Shown one piece after another: positions 7,262-13,643 of a DNA stretch of 13,837 nucleotides. The DNA lies in assembly GCA_964396845.1 (NCBI GenBank), contig CAYNGH010000087.1, positions 1-13,837 on the forward strand. The letters run 5' to 3'. The first letter of the stretch is position 1. Every line of letters starts with the position of its first letter. The notes under the pieces were generated by a model. The model was not told the origin of the DNA. It did no database searches and was given only the letters and a program-made list of their open reading frames with translations. Source of the stretch: CAYNGH01 sp964396845 (GTDB lineage: Bacteria; Vulcanimicrobiota; JAJTBE01; CAYNGH01). Position numbers and translations under genes: made by a program.

Positions 7262-8005
7262 TTGAAAAAAAGCCTCCAAGGAAACTGCATTCACTATCGG
7301 TTTGAGCCGGATGAAATCCCCGTGACTATGGAGCTTGTCGGGGATATTCTCTATCAAGGTGCCCCCGGAGAGGTGATCCGGGAAAAGATGCACAGTCCCG
7401 GAAATCAAAAAATTCTGAAGACGGTTCAGGAGAGATACACTCCCCTCTTGAATCTCCGGGGCTGGGTTCGGCCTGTTCCCACAGGTCTTCTGCGGGAGCT
7501 TTTTGCGGAGTCCCTGGCAGATGACTCCCCCATATACGGCGCAGTGGATGACTGGGTTGAAACAGCACTGTTCATAGCCACCATCGGCCCGGCCCCCGAG
7601 GATTCCATACCGGGGCTTCAGAAGACCGGGCGTATCACTCAGGCTCTGTTTCTGGATGCTTTCCTGTCGGTGAGTACGGATCAGCTGGCGGAGATAATCA
7701 TGAAAGACTGGGCCGGGGGCAGGATCCCGGAAGCTTCAGCAGATGGCCATCGGTTCTGTCCTCAGAGATACAGCCCTGGTTACTGCCGGTGGGATGTATC
7801 GGGACAGACAGCTCTGTTTGGATACATGGCGGACCTGGATATCCCTGTTAGCCTTACCTCCGGGAATATGATGCATCCCCGAAAATCCATATCAGGGATA
7901 CTGGTGGTGGAAAAATTTGCTCCGGGGGATGTTCTGACTGCTTCCTGCCGTCGTTGTGGGGATCACTGCCCCAATATCCGGCGGATTACTTGTGATCGCA
8001 AATAA
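7262..8005 (+). CDS. Methionine synthase activation-domain (cobalamin/SAM reactivation) protein
   Basis: A 247-aa stand-alone relative of the C-terminal activation domain of cobalamin-dependent methionine synthase (MetH), which binds S-adenosylmethionine and takes part in reductive reactivation of inactive corrinoid. The key segment is YSPGYCRWDVSGQTALF at 170-186, followed by VSLTSGNMMHPRKSISGI (196-213), matching the PGY and Met-rich SAM-binding regions of the family. An ALFIATIGP strand is at 102-110. The C-terminus carries C229, C232, C236 and C244 (CRRCGDHCPNIR), a possible metal or iron-sulphur site absent from E. coli MetH. The start is TTG, 7 bases after AAAGGAG. No methionine synthase or corrinoid protein gene is adjacent. 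Its last 20 bases overlap the 3' end of the opposing radical SAM gene. Confidence 0.82.
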   Translation: MKKSLQGNCIHYRFEPDEIPVTMELVGDILYQGAPGEVIREKMHSPGNQKILKTVQERYTPLLNLRGWVRPVPTGLLRELFAESLADDSPIYGAVDDWVETALFIATIGPAPEDSIPGLQKTGRITQALFLDAFLSVSTDQLAEIIMKDWAGGRIPEASADGHRFCPQRYSPGYCRWDVSGQTALFGYMADLDIPVSLTSGNMMHPRKSISGILVVEKFAPGDVLTASCRRCGDHCPNIRRITCDRK

Positions 8006-9254
8006 AGCAGGCCGGGTCCACCGCGTCCATGTTACCGGTTTCCAATGCCCTGGCCCGGCATCCCCCCCGGCAGGAGTCGCCGAAAGAGCACTCCCGGCAG
8101 GTGTCGTTGCCCTTGATACTGCGGAAAAGCTCCAGGGATGCGGAATAAATCCATATATCCCGAAGGCTGGTTTCCCGGATATTCCCTGCGTTGAACTGTT
8201 TTCTGAGAAATGAGCAGGGATACAGATTGCCCTCGGCATCAATCCAGCAGTTGAGGTTTCCTCCGGCACAGCCGAAGCCCCGGTATATCCGTTGTCCTCT
8301 GGATTTGTATGGGAAATGCCTGAAGAGAATCGGCGTGGAGGAGTATTTCTGCAGTTTCCCGATAGCCTTGAAACAGTCCCGCATCTGTTCATGGCTTAAA
8401 AGAATGTGGCTGTCCTTCTGGGCATGGCCGATGGGCTTGATGAAATCAACGCTCCATTCGTTGCATTTGAGTTTCTGCACCACTTTCAGGAAGGATGCCG
8501 ATTCCATGAAATTGCTGTTCATCAGCACCGTATGCAGGGTAATGGGACAATCGAACAGTTCCCGGATAGTCTTGATGGATCTTATTACCCGGCGGTAACT
8601 CCCCTTGCCCCGGAGATAATCAAAAGATTTTTCCGTGGATCCGTCAAAACTGATGCGGAATCCCTTGATGGGATACTCGGTGAGTTTCTTGGCCAGGACC
8701 CTCCCCAGAAAAAGCCCCGTGGTGGATATAAAGACGCTGACTCCTTTTTCTGTTGCATACTTGATGACCTTGAGCAGTTCTTTTTCCCGGAGAAAAGGAT
8801 CCCCTCCGCCAATGCAAAGTTCGAACACGCCGATTTGAACCATTTCATCGATTAGCTTGAAAATATCCTTGATGTTGAGTTCGTTATCCAGAGGATTCCG
8901 ATGATCCTGGGAACAGTGCCGGCATTCAAGATCGCATTTGTTGGTCAGTTGCAGATGCACCCTCAGGGGCGCGGAAAGCCTGCCCTTGACCGGCATAAAG
9001 GGCAATAGTTTCCCGGCAAACTGATCCTGGCTGTCAAACAGTTCGATGGATTTGCACAGTTTGACAAAGGTGAGGAAGCTCTCCCGGGAAACTCTTTTTT
9101 TGATTTTTTCTGCTATTTCATCAAGGGTGTGGGTGGGACTCAGCTCAAATATATATGTGGCTTCCCAGTCGAAGGGAATGTAATCTCCTCTTTCAAAATC
9201 ATAAAAGAGGGAGCCGAAGTATTCCCTTCTTCCCACGAACCGTGTTTCTGACAC
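7986..9254 (-). CDS. Radical SAM/SPASM protein with PqqD-like N-terminus
   Basis: A 422-aa radical SAM enzyme. The SAM-cluster motif is C107-x3-C111-x2-C114, followed by GGGDP at 149-153, a SAM-binding strand. The C-terminal SPASM domain has C329, C336, C347, then C386-x2-C389-x5-C395-x3-C399 and C416, C419, enough for two auxiliary [4Fe-4S] clusters. Residues 1-80 resemble a PqqD-like RiPP recognition element (short strands, then DEIAEKI helix), seen by layout only. SPASM enzymes of this build usually modify ribosomal peptides or activate sulphatases; the peptide target is unknown. The start is GTG, 8 bases after AAAGGG, with its own promoter at 9279-9307. The gene upstream, same strand, encodes a repeat-bearing 142-aa protein that could be its substrate. 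Confidence 0.88.
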   Translation of the reverse strand: MSETRFVGRREYFGSLFYDFERGDYIPFDWEATYIFELSPTHTLDEIAEKIKKRVSRESFLTFVKLCKSIELFDSQDQFAGKLLPFMPVKGRLSAPLRVHLQLTNKCDLECRHCSQDHRNPLDNELNIKDIFKLIDEMVQIGVFELCIGGGDPFLREKELLKVIKYATEKGVSVFISTTGLFLGRVLAKKLTEYPIKGFRISFDGSTEKSFDYLRGKGSYRRVIRSIKTIRELFDCPITLHTVLMNSNFMESASFLKVVQKLKCNEWSVDFIKPIGHAQKDSHILLSHEQMRDCFKAIGKLQKYSSTPILFRHFPYKSRGQRIYRGFGCAGGNLNCWIDAEGNLYPCSFLRKQFNAGNIRETSLRDIWIYSASLELFRSIKGNDTCRECSFGDSCRGGCRARALETGNMDAVDPACFICDHK

Positions 9255-9278
9255 TGATGGATCCCTTTCGTCGTTTGT

Positions 9279-9307
9279 ACCATAAGATATTATATATCAC
9301 GGGTCAA
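9279..9307 (-). promoter_or_regulatory. Promoter of the radical SAM gene
   Basis: On the minus strand -35 TTGACC (5 of 6) and -10 TATGGT (4 of 6) are 17 bases apart, about 25 bases before the GTG start. It lies downstream of the terminator of the preceding gene, so the radical SAM gene is probably transcribed on its own. Confidence 0.6.
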
Positions 9308-9320
9308 GTTTCCTGCGATT

Positions 9321-9336
9321 TGTAAAAATATGTAAA
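9321..9336 (-). promoter_or_regulatory. TTTACA direct repeat (4-base spacer) at the radical SAM promoter
   Basis: The coding strand reads TTTACA-TATT-TTTACA, ending 13 bases upstream of the -35 element. It is one base short of the WalR spacing but within the looser spacing of PhoP boxes. The same hexamer pair occurs upstream of the 142-aa gene at 9917-9933. Confidence 0.4.
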
Positions 9337-9361
9337 AGAACATATCCGGGGGTGTTATTCC

Positions 9362-9401
9362 GAAATAAAAAGACAGCCGGGTAAATCTTGTTCCTGCTGT
9401 C
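9362..9401 (-). terminator. Intrinsic terminator after the 142-aa gene
   Basis: On the minus strand GACAGC (9396-9401) pairs with GCTGTC (9372-9377), with two further GC pairs possible inside the loop, followed directly by TTTTTATTT. It begins 3 bases after the stop codon of the 142-aa gene. Confidence 0.65.
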
Positions 9402-9404
9402 AAA

Positions 9405-9833
9405 TTATTCCATTGTTAAGAATCGGGGGTTGTTCCCCTTTGTGAAAACCTTTCCACCAAGGGATTCAATTTGGGAAGAGCCTGGCCCGTTCAAAGGAAA
9501 CCCTGTTACAAGGGTGTTTTTCCCGGGGCCTTCAATTTGAGCCAGGTAAAAACCGTCAATATCTTCGATGACTATTTCCGGTTTGTTGAAAAATCCAACC
9601 TCTTCTCCCTTTTTCTCTGTGGCGGGCAATTGGAAACTGTTGTCCTTTATCTCGGGCCCGTTAAAAAAGGCCCGGGGATCCTGTATTTCACTGCCTTCGT
9701 AATATCCTGAAGACACCCCGTCCTCGATGGTGAGGGGCTTTATCTTTTCCTCGGGAATTGAAGACTGCCCAAAACTATTGACCCCGCCGGTCATGGGAAT
9801 GTTTCCAAATTTGCCGATGGCACCCATATCCAT
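9405..9833 (-). CDS. 142-aa cysteine-free repeat protein of unknown function
   Basis: I do not recognise this protein. It is rich in Gly, Pro, Glu, Asn and Phe, has no cysteine, signal peptide or membrane segment, and looks largely unstructured. Three imperfect decamers are visible: GYYEGSEIQD (43-52), AFFNGPEIKD (55-64) and GFFNKPEIVI (80-89); a weaker relative, GFPLNGPG, is at 111-118. I chose the ATG at 9833, 6 bases after a perfect GGAGGTG; a TTG 24 bases upstream is in frame but would include that site. It has its own promoter, a WalR/PhoP-like box just upstream of the -35, and its own terminator. The next gene on the strand is the radical SAM/SPASM enzyme. It may be a modified peptide precursor, an envelope or spore protein, or something else. 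Confidence 0.75.
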   Translation of the reverse strand: MDMGAIGKFGNIPMTGGVNSFGQSSIPEEKIKPLTIEDGVSSGYYEGSEIQDPRAFFNGPEIKDNSFQLPATEKKGEEVGFFNKPEIVIEDIDGFYLAQIEGPGKNTLVTGFPLNGPGSSQIESLGGKVFTKGNNPRFLTME

Positions 9834-9878
9834 TATTTTCACCTCCAGTGCCTGCAATAAAGGGAGTTCATTACTCTT

Positions 9879-9907
9879 ATCTTAACATTGTATCTGTTCT
9901 GTGTAAA
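9879..9907 (-). promoter_or_regulatory. Promoter of the 142-aa gene
   Basis: On the minus strand -35 TTTACA (5 of 6) and -10 TAAGAT (4 of 6) are 17 bases apart, about 45 bases before the ATG. The -35 hexamer is itself a third copy of the TTTACA unit repeated at 9917-9933. Another possible -10, TACAAT, overlaps the spacer but has no -35. Confidence 0.5.
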
Positions 9908-9916
9908 CATGGTATT

Positions 9917-9933
9917 TGTAAAATAATTGTAAA
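9917..9933 (-). promoter_or_regulatory. WalR/PhoP-type direct repeat upstream of the 142-aa gene
   Basis: The coding strand reads TTTACA-ATTAT-TTTACA, an exact PhoP-type repeat; the other strand reads TGTAAA-N5-TGTAAA, an exact WalR consensus. It ends 9 bases upstream of the -35, a normal place for an activator. It lies just past the stop codon of the glycosyltransferase gene (9938). Confidence 0.5.
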
Positions 9934-9937
9934 CAAA

Positions 9938-10660
9938 CTACAAGTTATTTTTGCGGTGTTCATCAAGCCAGGGTTTAAAGACCCGCCACCAGAAAGAAAA
10001 AAGCTCGGCGATGGTATTTAGTATTACTCCGGGACGGTGGCCATGGGCTTTCCCTTTATTCCGGGGGAGTTGCACCGAGTTGACACTTCCCACAATAAGC
10101 CCTGCCATCCGGGTTCTGGCAATGGTTTCCTGTAGAAAAAAAACTCCCTGACTGACGGGAGATATTATGTCAAAGAGATCCTTCCGCCATGCCTGAACCC
10201 AGTTCACATCGGGATAATTCTGGCAAAAAAATAGCGAGGTGAGCTTCACATATGTCCGGGATTGAAGTCTTCGCCACAGTCCATAGCTTTTCAGGCTGGT
10301 TCTGTTGCCGATGGTCAGGTGGTTTTCTTGGAGTGATTCAATAAAACTTGATGTTTCTTTGGGATCAAACTGGCCGTCGGCAGGCACCAGCAAAAGAGCA
10401 TCATAGCATGCCGACCTTATCCCAGATGTGACCGCGGACCCGAAACCCTGGTTTTTTTCGTGGGTTATCACTTTCAAGGATGGGTGTTTTTGGGCAAGAT
10501 CCTCCAGAACAGCCCCGGTGTTGTCGGTACTGCCGTCGTTGACCGCTACAATCTCCCAGGGGGAGCCTGTTGACTGGAGTTTTTCCGCCATTTCCGCCAC
10601 CACTCCGGGGAGATTTTCCTCCTCGTTGCAGGCGGGCATTATTATGGATATGCCTTCCAT
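9938..10660 (-). CDS. Family 2 glycosyltransferase (polyprenol-phosphate sugar transferase-like)
   Basis: A 240-aa GT-A fold transferase resembling dolichol/undecaprenyl-phosphate mannosyl- or glucosyltransferases, which move a sugar from a nucleotide donor to a lipid phosphate at the inner face of the membrane. Visible motifs: IIMPACNEEENL (6-17), VNDGSTDNT (40-48, nucleotide binding), and the acidic cluster VPADGQFDP (92-100) that holds the metal. Unlike many relatives it lacks C-terminal membrane segments; the region 215-235 is only amphipathic and aromatic. The ATG at 10660 has a GGAAGAGG just upstream, rather close. Divergent from the acylphosphatase gene, 118 bases apart. Donor and acceptor are not known. 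It might act with the GHMP kinase in surface glycan synthesis, though the two are 5 kb apart. Confidence 0.86.
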   Translation of the reverse strand: MEGISIIMPACNEEENLPGVVAEMAEKLQSTGSPWEIVAVNDGSTDNTGAVLEDLAQKHPSLKVITHEKNQGFGSAVTSGIRSACYDALLLVPADGQFDPKETSSFIESLQENHLTIGNRTSLKSYGLWRRLQSRTYVKLTSLFFCQNYPDVNWVQAWRKDLFDIISPVSQGVFFLQETIARTRMAGLIVGSVNSVQLPRNKGKAHGHRPGVILNTIAELFSFWWRVFKPWLDEHRKNNL

Positions 10661-10778
10661 TGCACCTCTTCCACGGCCATTTTGCGGGGTTTCTGCTCAT
10701 TTTCTACCGGGGCCGGAGAACTCCTGTCGGCAGGGTAACAAACTGCCGGGATTGAATATCAAAAGGGGAGGATGAAAC

Positions 10779-11057
10779 ATGAAAAAAATTGCAGTTCATG
10801 TTATTGTGCATGGAGTTGTTCAGGGAGTCGGTTTTCGTTATTTCGCCCGACAGCAGGCCCAATCTCTGGGGCTGGGAGGATTTGTGAGGAATCTTCCCGA
10901 TGGAACCGTGGAAGCCCTGATTGAAGGGGAAGAATCTCAGGTGAAGATTATGCTGGGACATCTGCGCCAGGGGCCTTTCGGTGGCCGGGTGGATCGGTTG
11001 GAAGTGGAGCCGGTGGAATATACCGGCAGTTATCATGGTTTTAATATCAGTTTCTAA
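10779..11057 (+). CDS. acyP: Acylphosphatase
   Basis: A 92-aa small alpha/beta enzyme that hydrolyses carboxyl-phosphate bonds such as those of acetyl phosphate and carbamoyl phosphate. The two diagnostic segments are present: VQGVGFR with catalytic R20 and GGFVRNLPDGTVE with catalytic N38. The length is normal. The ATG at 10779 follows GGGGAGG by 7 bases. The next gene on the strand, a glutamine-synthetase homologue that would be expected to pass through a gamma-glutamyl-phosphate-like intermediate, starts 79 bases downstream without an evident terminator or promoter between, so the two may be co-transcribed. No functional link is known to me. Confidence 0.95.
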   Translation: MKKIAVHVIVHGVVQGVGFRYFARQQAQSLGLGGFVRNLPDGTVEALIEGEESQVKIMLGHLRQGPFGGRVDRLEVEPVEYTGSYHGFNISF

Positions 11058-11136
11058 TTCTGTCGGCGGAAGGTTTTTTTAACCTGGACAGGGAAAATTA
11101 ACACTGACAGTATCAATAATTGGGGCGAGGTGTATT

Positions 11137-12540
11137 ATGTTTTCAGACACCAAGGAGCTTTATCTTTATATCCGTGAGCTGGGTATAGATGTGGTGGATT
11201 TTAAGTTGGTGGATATGTGGGGCAGATGGAGGCATATTTCGGCTCCCGCCAGAAAGATTACCCAGAAGGTGCTGGATCAGGGCTTTGCCTTTGATCCTGA
11301 GATGCTGGGGTTTGAAGTCAATGACGGAGGAAATCTGATTTTTGTCCCGGATCCTCATACTGCCTTTGAAGAGGAATGGGGAGATATCCGGGTCTTATCC
11401 CTGATATGCAATGTCCACGTCCCGGGGGAAGACCTGCCCCGGCATGCCGATGATCCCCGTCATATATGCTCCCTGGCGGAAAAAGCTCTGGCCCGGGAAG
11501 GGCCGGGAGATCAACTGCTGATACTGCCCCGTTTTGAATTTTATGTTTTTGACACCGCTCGTTTTGAGAACAAGCCCAACTATACATTTTACTGGCTGGA
11601 ATCAGAAGCTGCGGGATGGAATCCTGAAAGAAACAACCTGGGTTATTATGTCCGTCCCCGGCAGGGATACCAGGTAACTCCGCCCCAGGACACCCTTTTT
11701 GACCTCAGGAATCGGCTGGTGGCCATGCTGGAGGAGGGCAAGGTTCCGGTCCGGCATCACCATCATCATGCCGGGGCTGCCGGGCAGATTGAAATCGAAG
11801 TGGACTTCAATCCCCCGGGCAGGACTGCAGACAGCTTCATGATGCTCAAGTATATTGCCAAAAACCTGGCTACAAAGATGGCCCGAACCGCCACTTTCAT
11901 GCCAAAGCCCATCCCTTCCGAGGCTGCCAGCGGTCTTCACCTGCATTTCAAACTGCAAAAGGGAGAAGAGAATCTCTTCATGGGTGAGGAAAGCAGTTAC
12001 CGGGGTTTGAATTCCACTGCCCTGAACTTCATGGGGGGGATTCTGACTCATATGGACAGCCTTATGGCCTTTACCAATCCCAGCACCAATTCATATAAAC
12101 GGCTCATGGGCGGGATGGATTCTCCCATATACAAGGCCTTTACTGCCAACGACAAGTCTTGCGCCATCCGAGTGCCTGACTATACCCAGTGGGAACAGGA
12201 CAAATGCTTTGAGCTTCGCATCCCCGATGCCACCTGCAACCCATATCTGGCCTTCGCCGCGGTGACCATGGCGGGTCTTGATGGAATCAGGAAAAAGATT
12301 GATCCCCGCAGGGAAGGCTTCGGCCCTTACAGCAGGGGCGATGATGAACCGGCCAAAACGCCATCCAGCCTCAGAAATGCCCTGAAAGCCCTGGAGTCAG
12401 ATCACGATTATCTAACAGAATCGGGAGTTTTCTCTCAGGAACTGATCCGGCGGTGGATCCAGCTCAAGACTCAAGGGGAGGTGTGGCAGGTGGATTCCCG
12501 GCCCCATCCTTATGAATTTGAACTTTATTACGATCTGTAG
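11137..12540 (+). CDS. Divergent glutamine synthetase-family protein
   Basis: A 467-aa type I glutamine synthetase homologue, matching the length and the internal insert (about 155-185) of the enterobacterial GlnA form, and ending RPHPYEFELYY as that enzyme does. Some active-site positions are kept (Salmonella numbering in brackets): D53 (D50), E134 (E131), E219 (E220), H268 (H269), E359 (E357), R361 (R359), and NPSTNSYKR. By eye several are changed: R132 for E129, H211 for E212 inside a run of five His (207-211), A263-A264 for N264-G265, D328 for E327, K340 for R339, C357 for R355. The adenylylation-site NLYDLP is absent. It may use a substrate other than glutamate and ammonia, or be regulatory; not called glnA for that reason. 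The start follows a GAGGTG site; a strong terminator follows the stop. Confidence 0.85.
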   Translation: MFSDTKELYLYIRELGIDVVDFKLVDMWGRWRHISAPARKITQKVLDQGFAFDPEMLGFEVNDGGNLIFVPDPHTAFEEEWGDIRVLSLICNVHVPGEDLPRHADDPRHICSLAEKALAREGPGDQLLILPRFEFYVFDTARFENKPNYTFYWLESEAAGWNPERNNLGYYVRPRQGYQVTPPQDTLFDLRNRLVAMLEEGKVPVRHHHHHAGAAGQIEIEVDFNPPGRTADSFMMLKYIAKNLATKMARTATFMPKPIPSEAASGLHLHFKLQKGEENLFMGEESSYRGLNSTALNFMGGILTHMDSLMAFTNPSTNSYKRLMGGMDSPIYKAFTANDKSCAIRVPDYTQWEQDKCFELRIPDATCNPYLAFAAVTMAGLDGIRKKIDPRREGFGPYSRGDDEPAKTPSSLRNALKALESDHDYLTESGVFSQELIRRWIQLKTQGEVWQVDSRPHPYEFELYYDL

Positions 12541-12565
12541 GGATTGACTCTTCTTGGAACAATAA

Positions 12566-12597
12566 AAGGGGGCCGATGGCCCCCTTGTTTTTTTATT
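12566..12597 (+). terminator. Strong intrinsic terminator after the glutamine synthetase-family gene
   Basis: AAGGGGGCC (12566-12574) pairs perfectly with GGCCCCCTT (12578-12586) around a 3-base loop, followed by GTTTTTTTATT. On the minus strand the same stem is followed by a shorter T-rich tract, so it may also serve the convergent P60 gene ending at 12617. Confidence 0.92.
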
Positions 12598-12616
12598 AGA
12601 TTCCTGTGTGTGCAGA

Positions 12617-13447
12617 TCAGTAATACCTTGCAGCTCCCCGGTAACGTTCAACATAGTAGGCGGTTCCCAGGCTTGAAACAAGCACCGAGCCCCGGCTTGA
12701 GGCATGGATGAACTGGTTGTTGCCGATGTATATCCCCACGTGGGAAATGCCCACGGTGTATGTTTCAAAGAAAACCAAGTCCCCGGGACGAAGCTGGTTC
12801 TTTTTGATGGGAGTGCCGGCGTAATACTGGTGATGGGCCATCCGGGGCGTCTTGATGCCGTTGCGGGCATATACATACTGGACGAACCCTGAGCAGTCAA
12901 ATCCATTGGGAGTACTTCCGCCGAAAACATAAGGTACTCCCATATAACGGAATGCGGTTTTGACAATATTGTTGTTGGGGACATTTTCCGGGTTGGCCCC
13001 TGGTTGCCTGGTTCTGCTGGCAAGGTTGGCATACTTGGCCCGGTATGTGCTGTCCTCGTTGGCATCCTGGGCTGGACGGGCTGGTACTGTTATGGATTTT
13101 CCCCCAACGGTCATGGTATTGACTGTTTGTTCCACCGAGGGGGTGTACTGTTGGCCCGAGCCGTGGACGATAAGGGTGTGGGTTCCTGTGGTTGCGTCAT
13201 CCACCGGGACTACAGTGCCGGAATTGCCGGGGACGATAATCACGCTTCCCACTTTTATGCTGTTTTCGTTTTGCAGGGTTGGATTGGCCTTAATGATGGA
13301 CTCCACTGACACATTATATTGCCTTGATATTTTCCACAGAGTATCTCCGGTTCTGACGCTGTGAAAAATTGCGGTGTCCGCCTGTGCCGGCAGAGCTGTT
13401 ATCAATAGCGCCATGGCCAGCAGGCCTAATATCCCTTTAATCTTCAA
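12617..13447 (-). CDS. Secreted LysM-NlpC/P60 cell-wall endopeptidase
   Basis: A 276-aa exported D,L-endopeptidase that would cleave peptidoglycan stem peptides. Order of parts: signal peptide (1-23, hydrophobic core, AQA before the likely cut), one LysM peptidoglycan-binding domain (about 27-73, starting HSVRTGDTLWKIS), a linker (75-158) with a short beta-rich stretch, and a C-terminal NlpC/P60 domain. The catalytic cysteine is C185 in FDCSGF, the histidine H236 in SHVGIY, and the third polar residue H248 in FIHAS. The start is a TTG 8 bases after GGGAGG; a nearby ATG is out of frame and closes at once. In Bacillus, similar LysM-P60 enzymes (LytE type) belong to the WalR regulon, and a WalR-type box lies upstream here. 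No clear -10 could be found. Confidence 0.94.
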   Translation of the reverse strand: MKIKGILGLLAMALLITALPAQADTAIFHSVRTGDTLWKISRQYNVSVESIIKANPTLQNENSIKVGSVIIVPGNSGTVVPVDDATTGTHTLIVHGSGQQYTPSVEQTVNTMTVGGKSITVPARPAQDANEDSTYRAKYANLASRTRQPGANPENVPNNNIVKTAFRYMGVPYVFGGSTPNGFDCSGFVQYVYARNGIKTPRMAHHQYYAGTPIKKNQLRPGDLVFFETYTVGISHVGIYIGNNQFIHASSRGSVLVSSLGTAYYVERYRGAARYY

Positions 13448-13514
13448 GATTCATTCCTCCCTTTTTCAGGCCCTGGGAATCCCCATGCCTGTTCTGTAAC
13501 CGTATTGTTTCAAT

Positions 13515-13531
13515 TGTTATCAAATTGTAAT
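13515..13531. promoter_or_regulatory. WalR/PhoP-type direct repeat upstream of the P60 hydrolase
   Basis: The plus strand reads TGTTAT-CAAAT-TGTAAT, an exact WalR consensus, sharing the CAAAT spacer with the murI box. It lies 68 bases before the TTG start. A partial repeat, TGTAAC-N5-TGTTTC, is adjacent at 13495-13511. A TACAAT on the minus strand falls inside the box; if that were the -10, the factor would repress rather than activate. Confidence 0.5.
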
Positions 13532-13548
13532 ATTTGGCCTTCTTCTCT

Positions 13549-13586
13549 TAAAAAAGACAAACTCCTCTTTTTTTCAAGGGGAGTTT
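13549..13586 (-). terminator. Intrinsic terminator for the right-edge gene
   Basis: On the minus strand bases 13578-13586 pair with 13559-13567 (9 bp including one G-T pair), followed by GTCTTTTTT. It would end the transcript of the partial gene at 13644-13837 and separates it from the P60 hydrolase. Confidence 0.65.
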
Positions 13587-13592
13587 ATAAAG

Positions 13593-13609
13593 TTAACATG
13601 TTTGTAACA
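13593..13609 (-). promoter_or_regulatory. Fourth WalR-type direct repeat
   Basis: The minus strand reads TGTTAC-AAACA-TGTTAA, an exact match to the consensus. It sits between the stop codon of the right-edge gene and its terminator, 146 bases upstream of the P60 start, so its role is less clear than that of the other three. Confidence 0.35.
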
Positions 13610-13643
13610 CGGCCCAAATGAGTCGGGCAGGGGTTCTGCATGT

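Noticed and set aside
10728..10748. Inverted repeat CGGCAG/CTGCCG between the glycosyltransferase and acylphosphatase genes
   Set aside because: Only 6 bp with a 9-base loop and no U-tract; too little to call an operator or terminator.
11072..11087. Possible terminator after acylphosphatase (AGGTT around a T-run, AACCT)
   Set aside because: The stem is only 5 bp and no T-tract follows it; co-transcription with the next gene remains possible.
13495..13511. Fifth WalR-like repeat, TGTAAC-N5-TGTTTC
   Set aside because: The second half-site breaks the consensus (T instead of A at position 5); kept only as a partial site next to the exact one.
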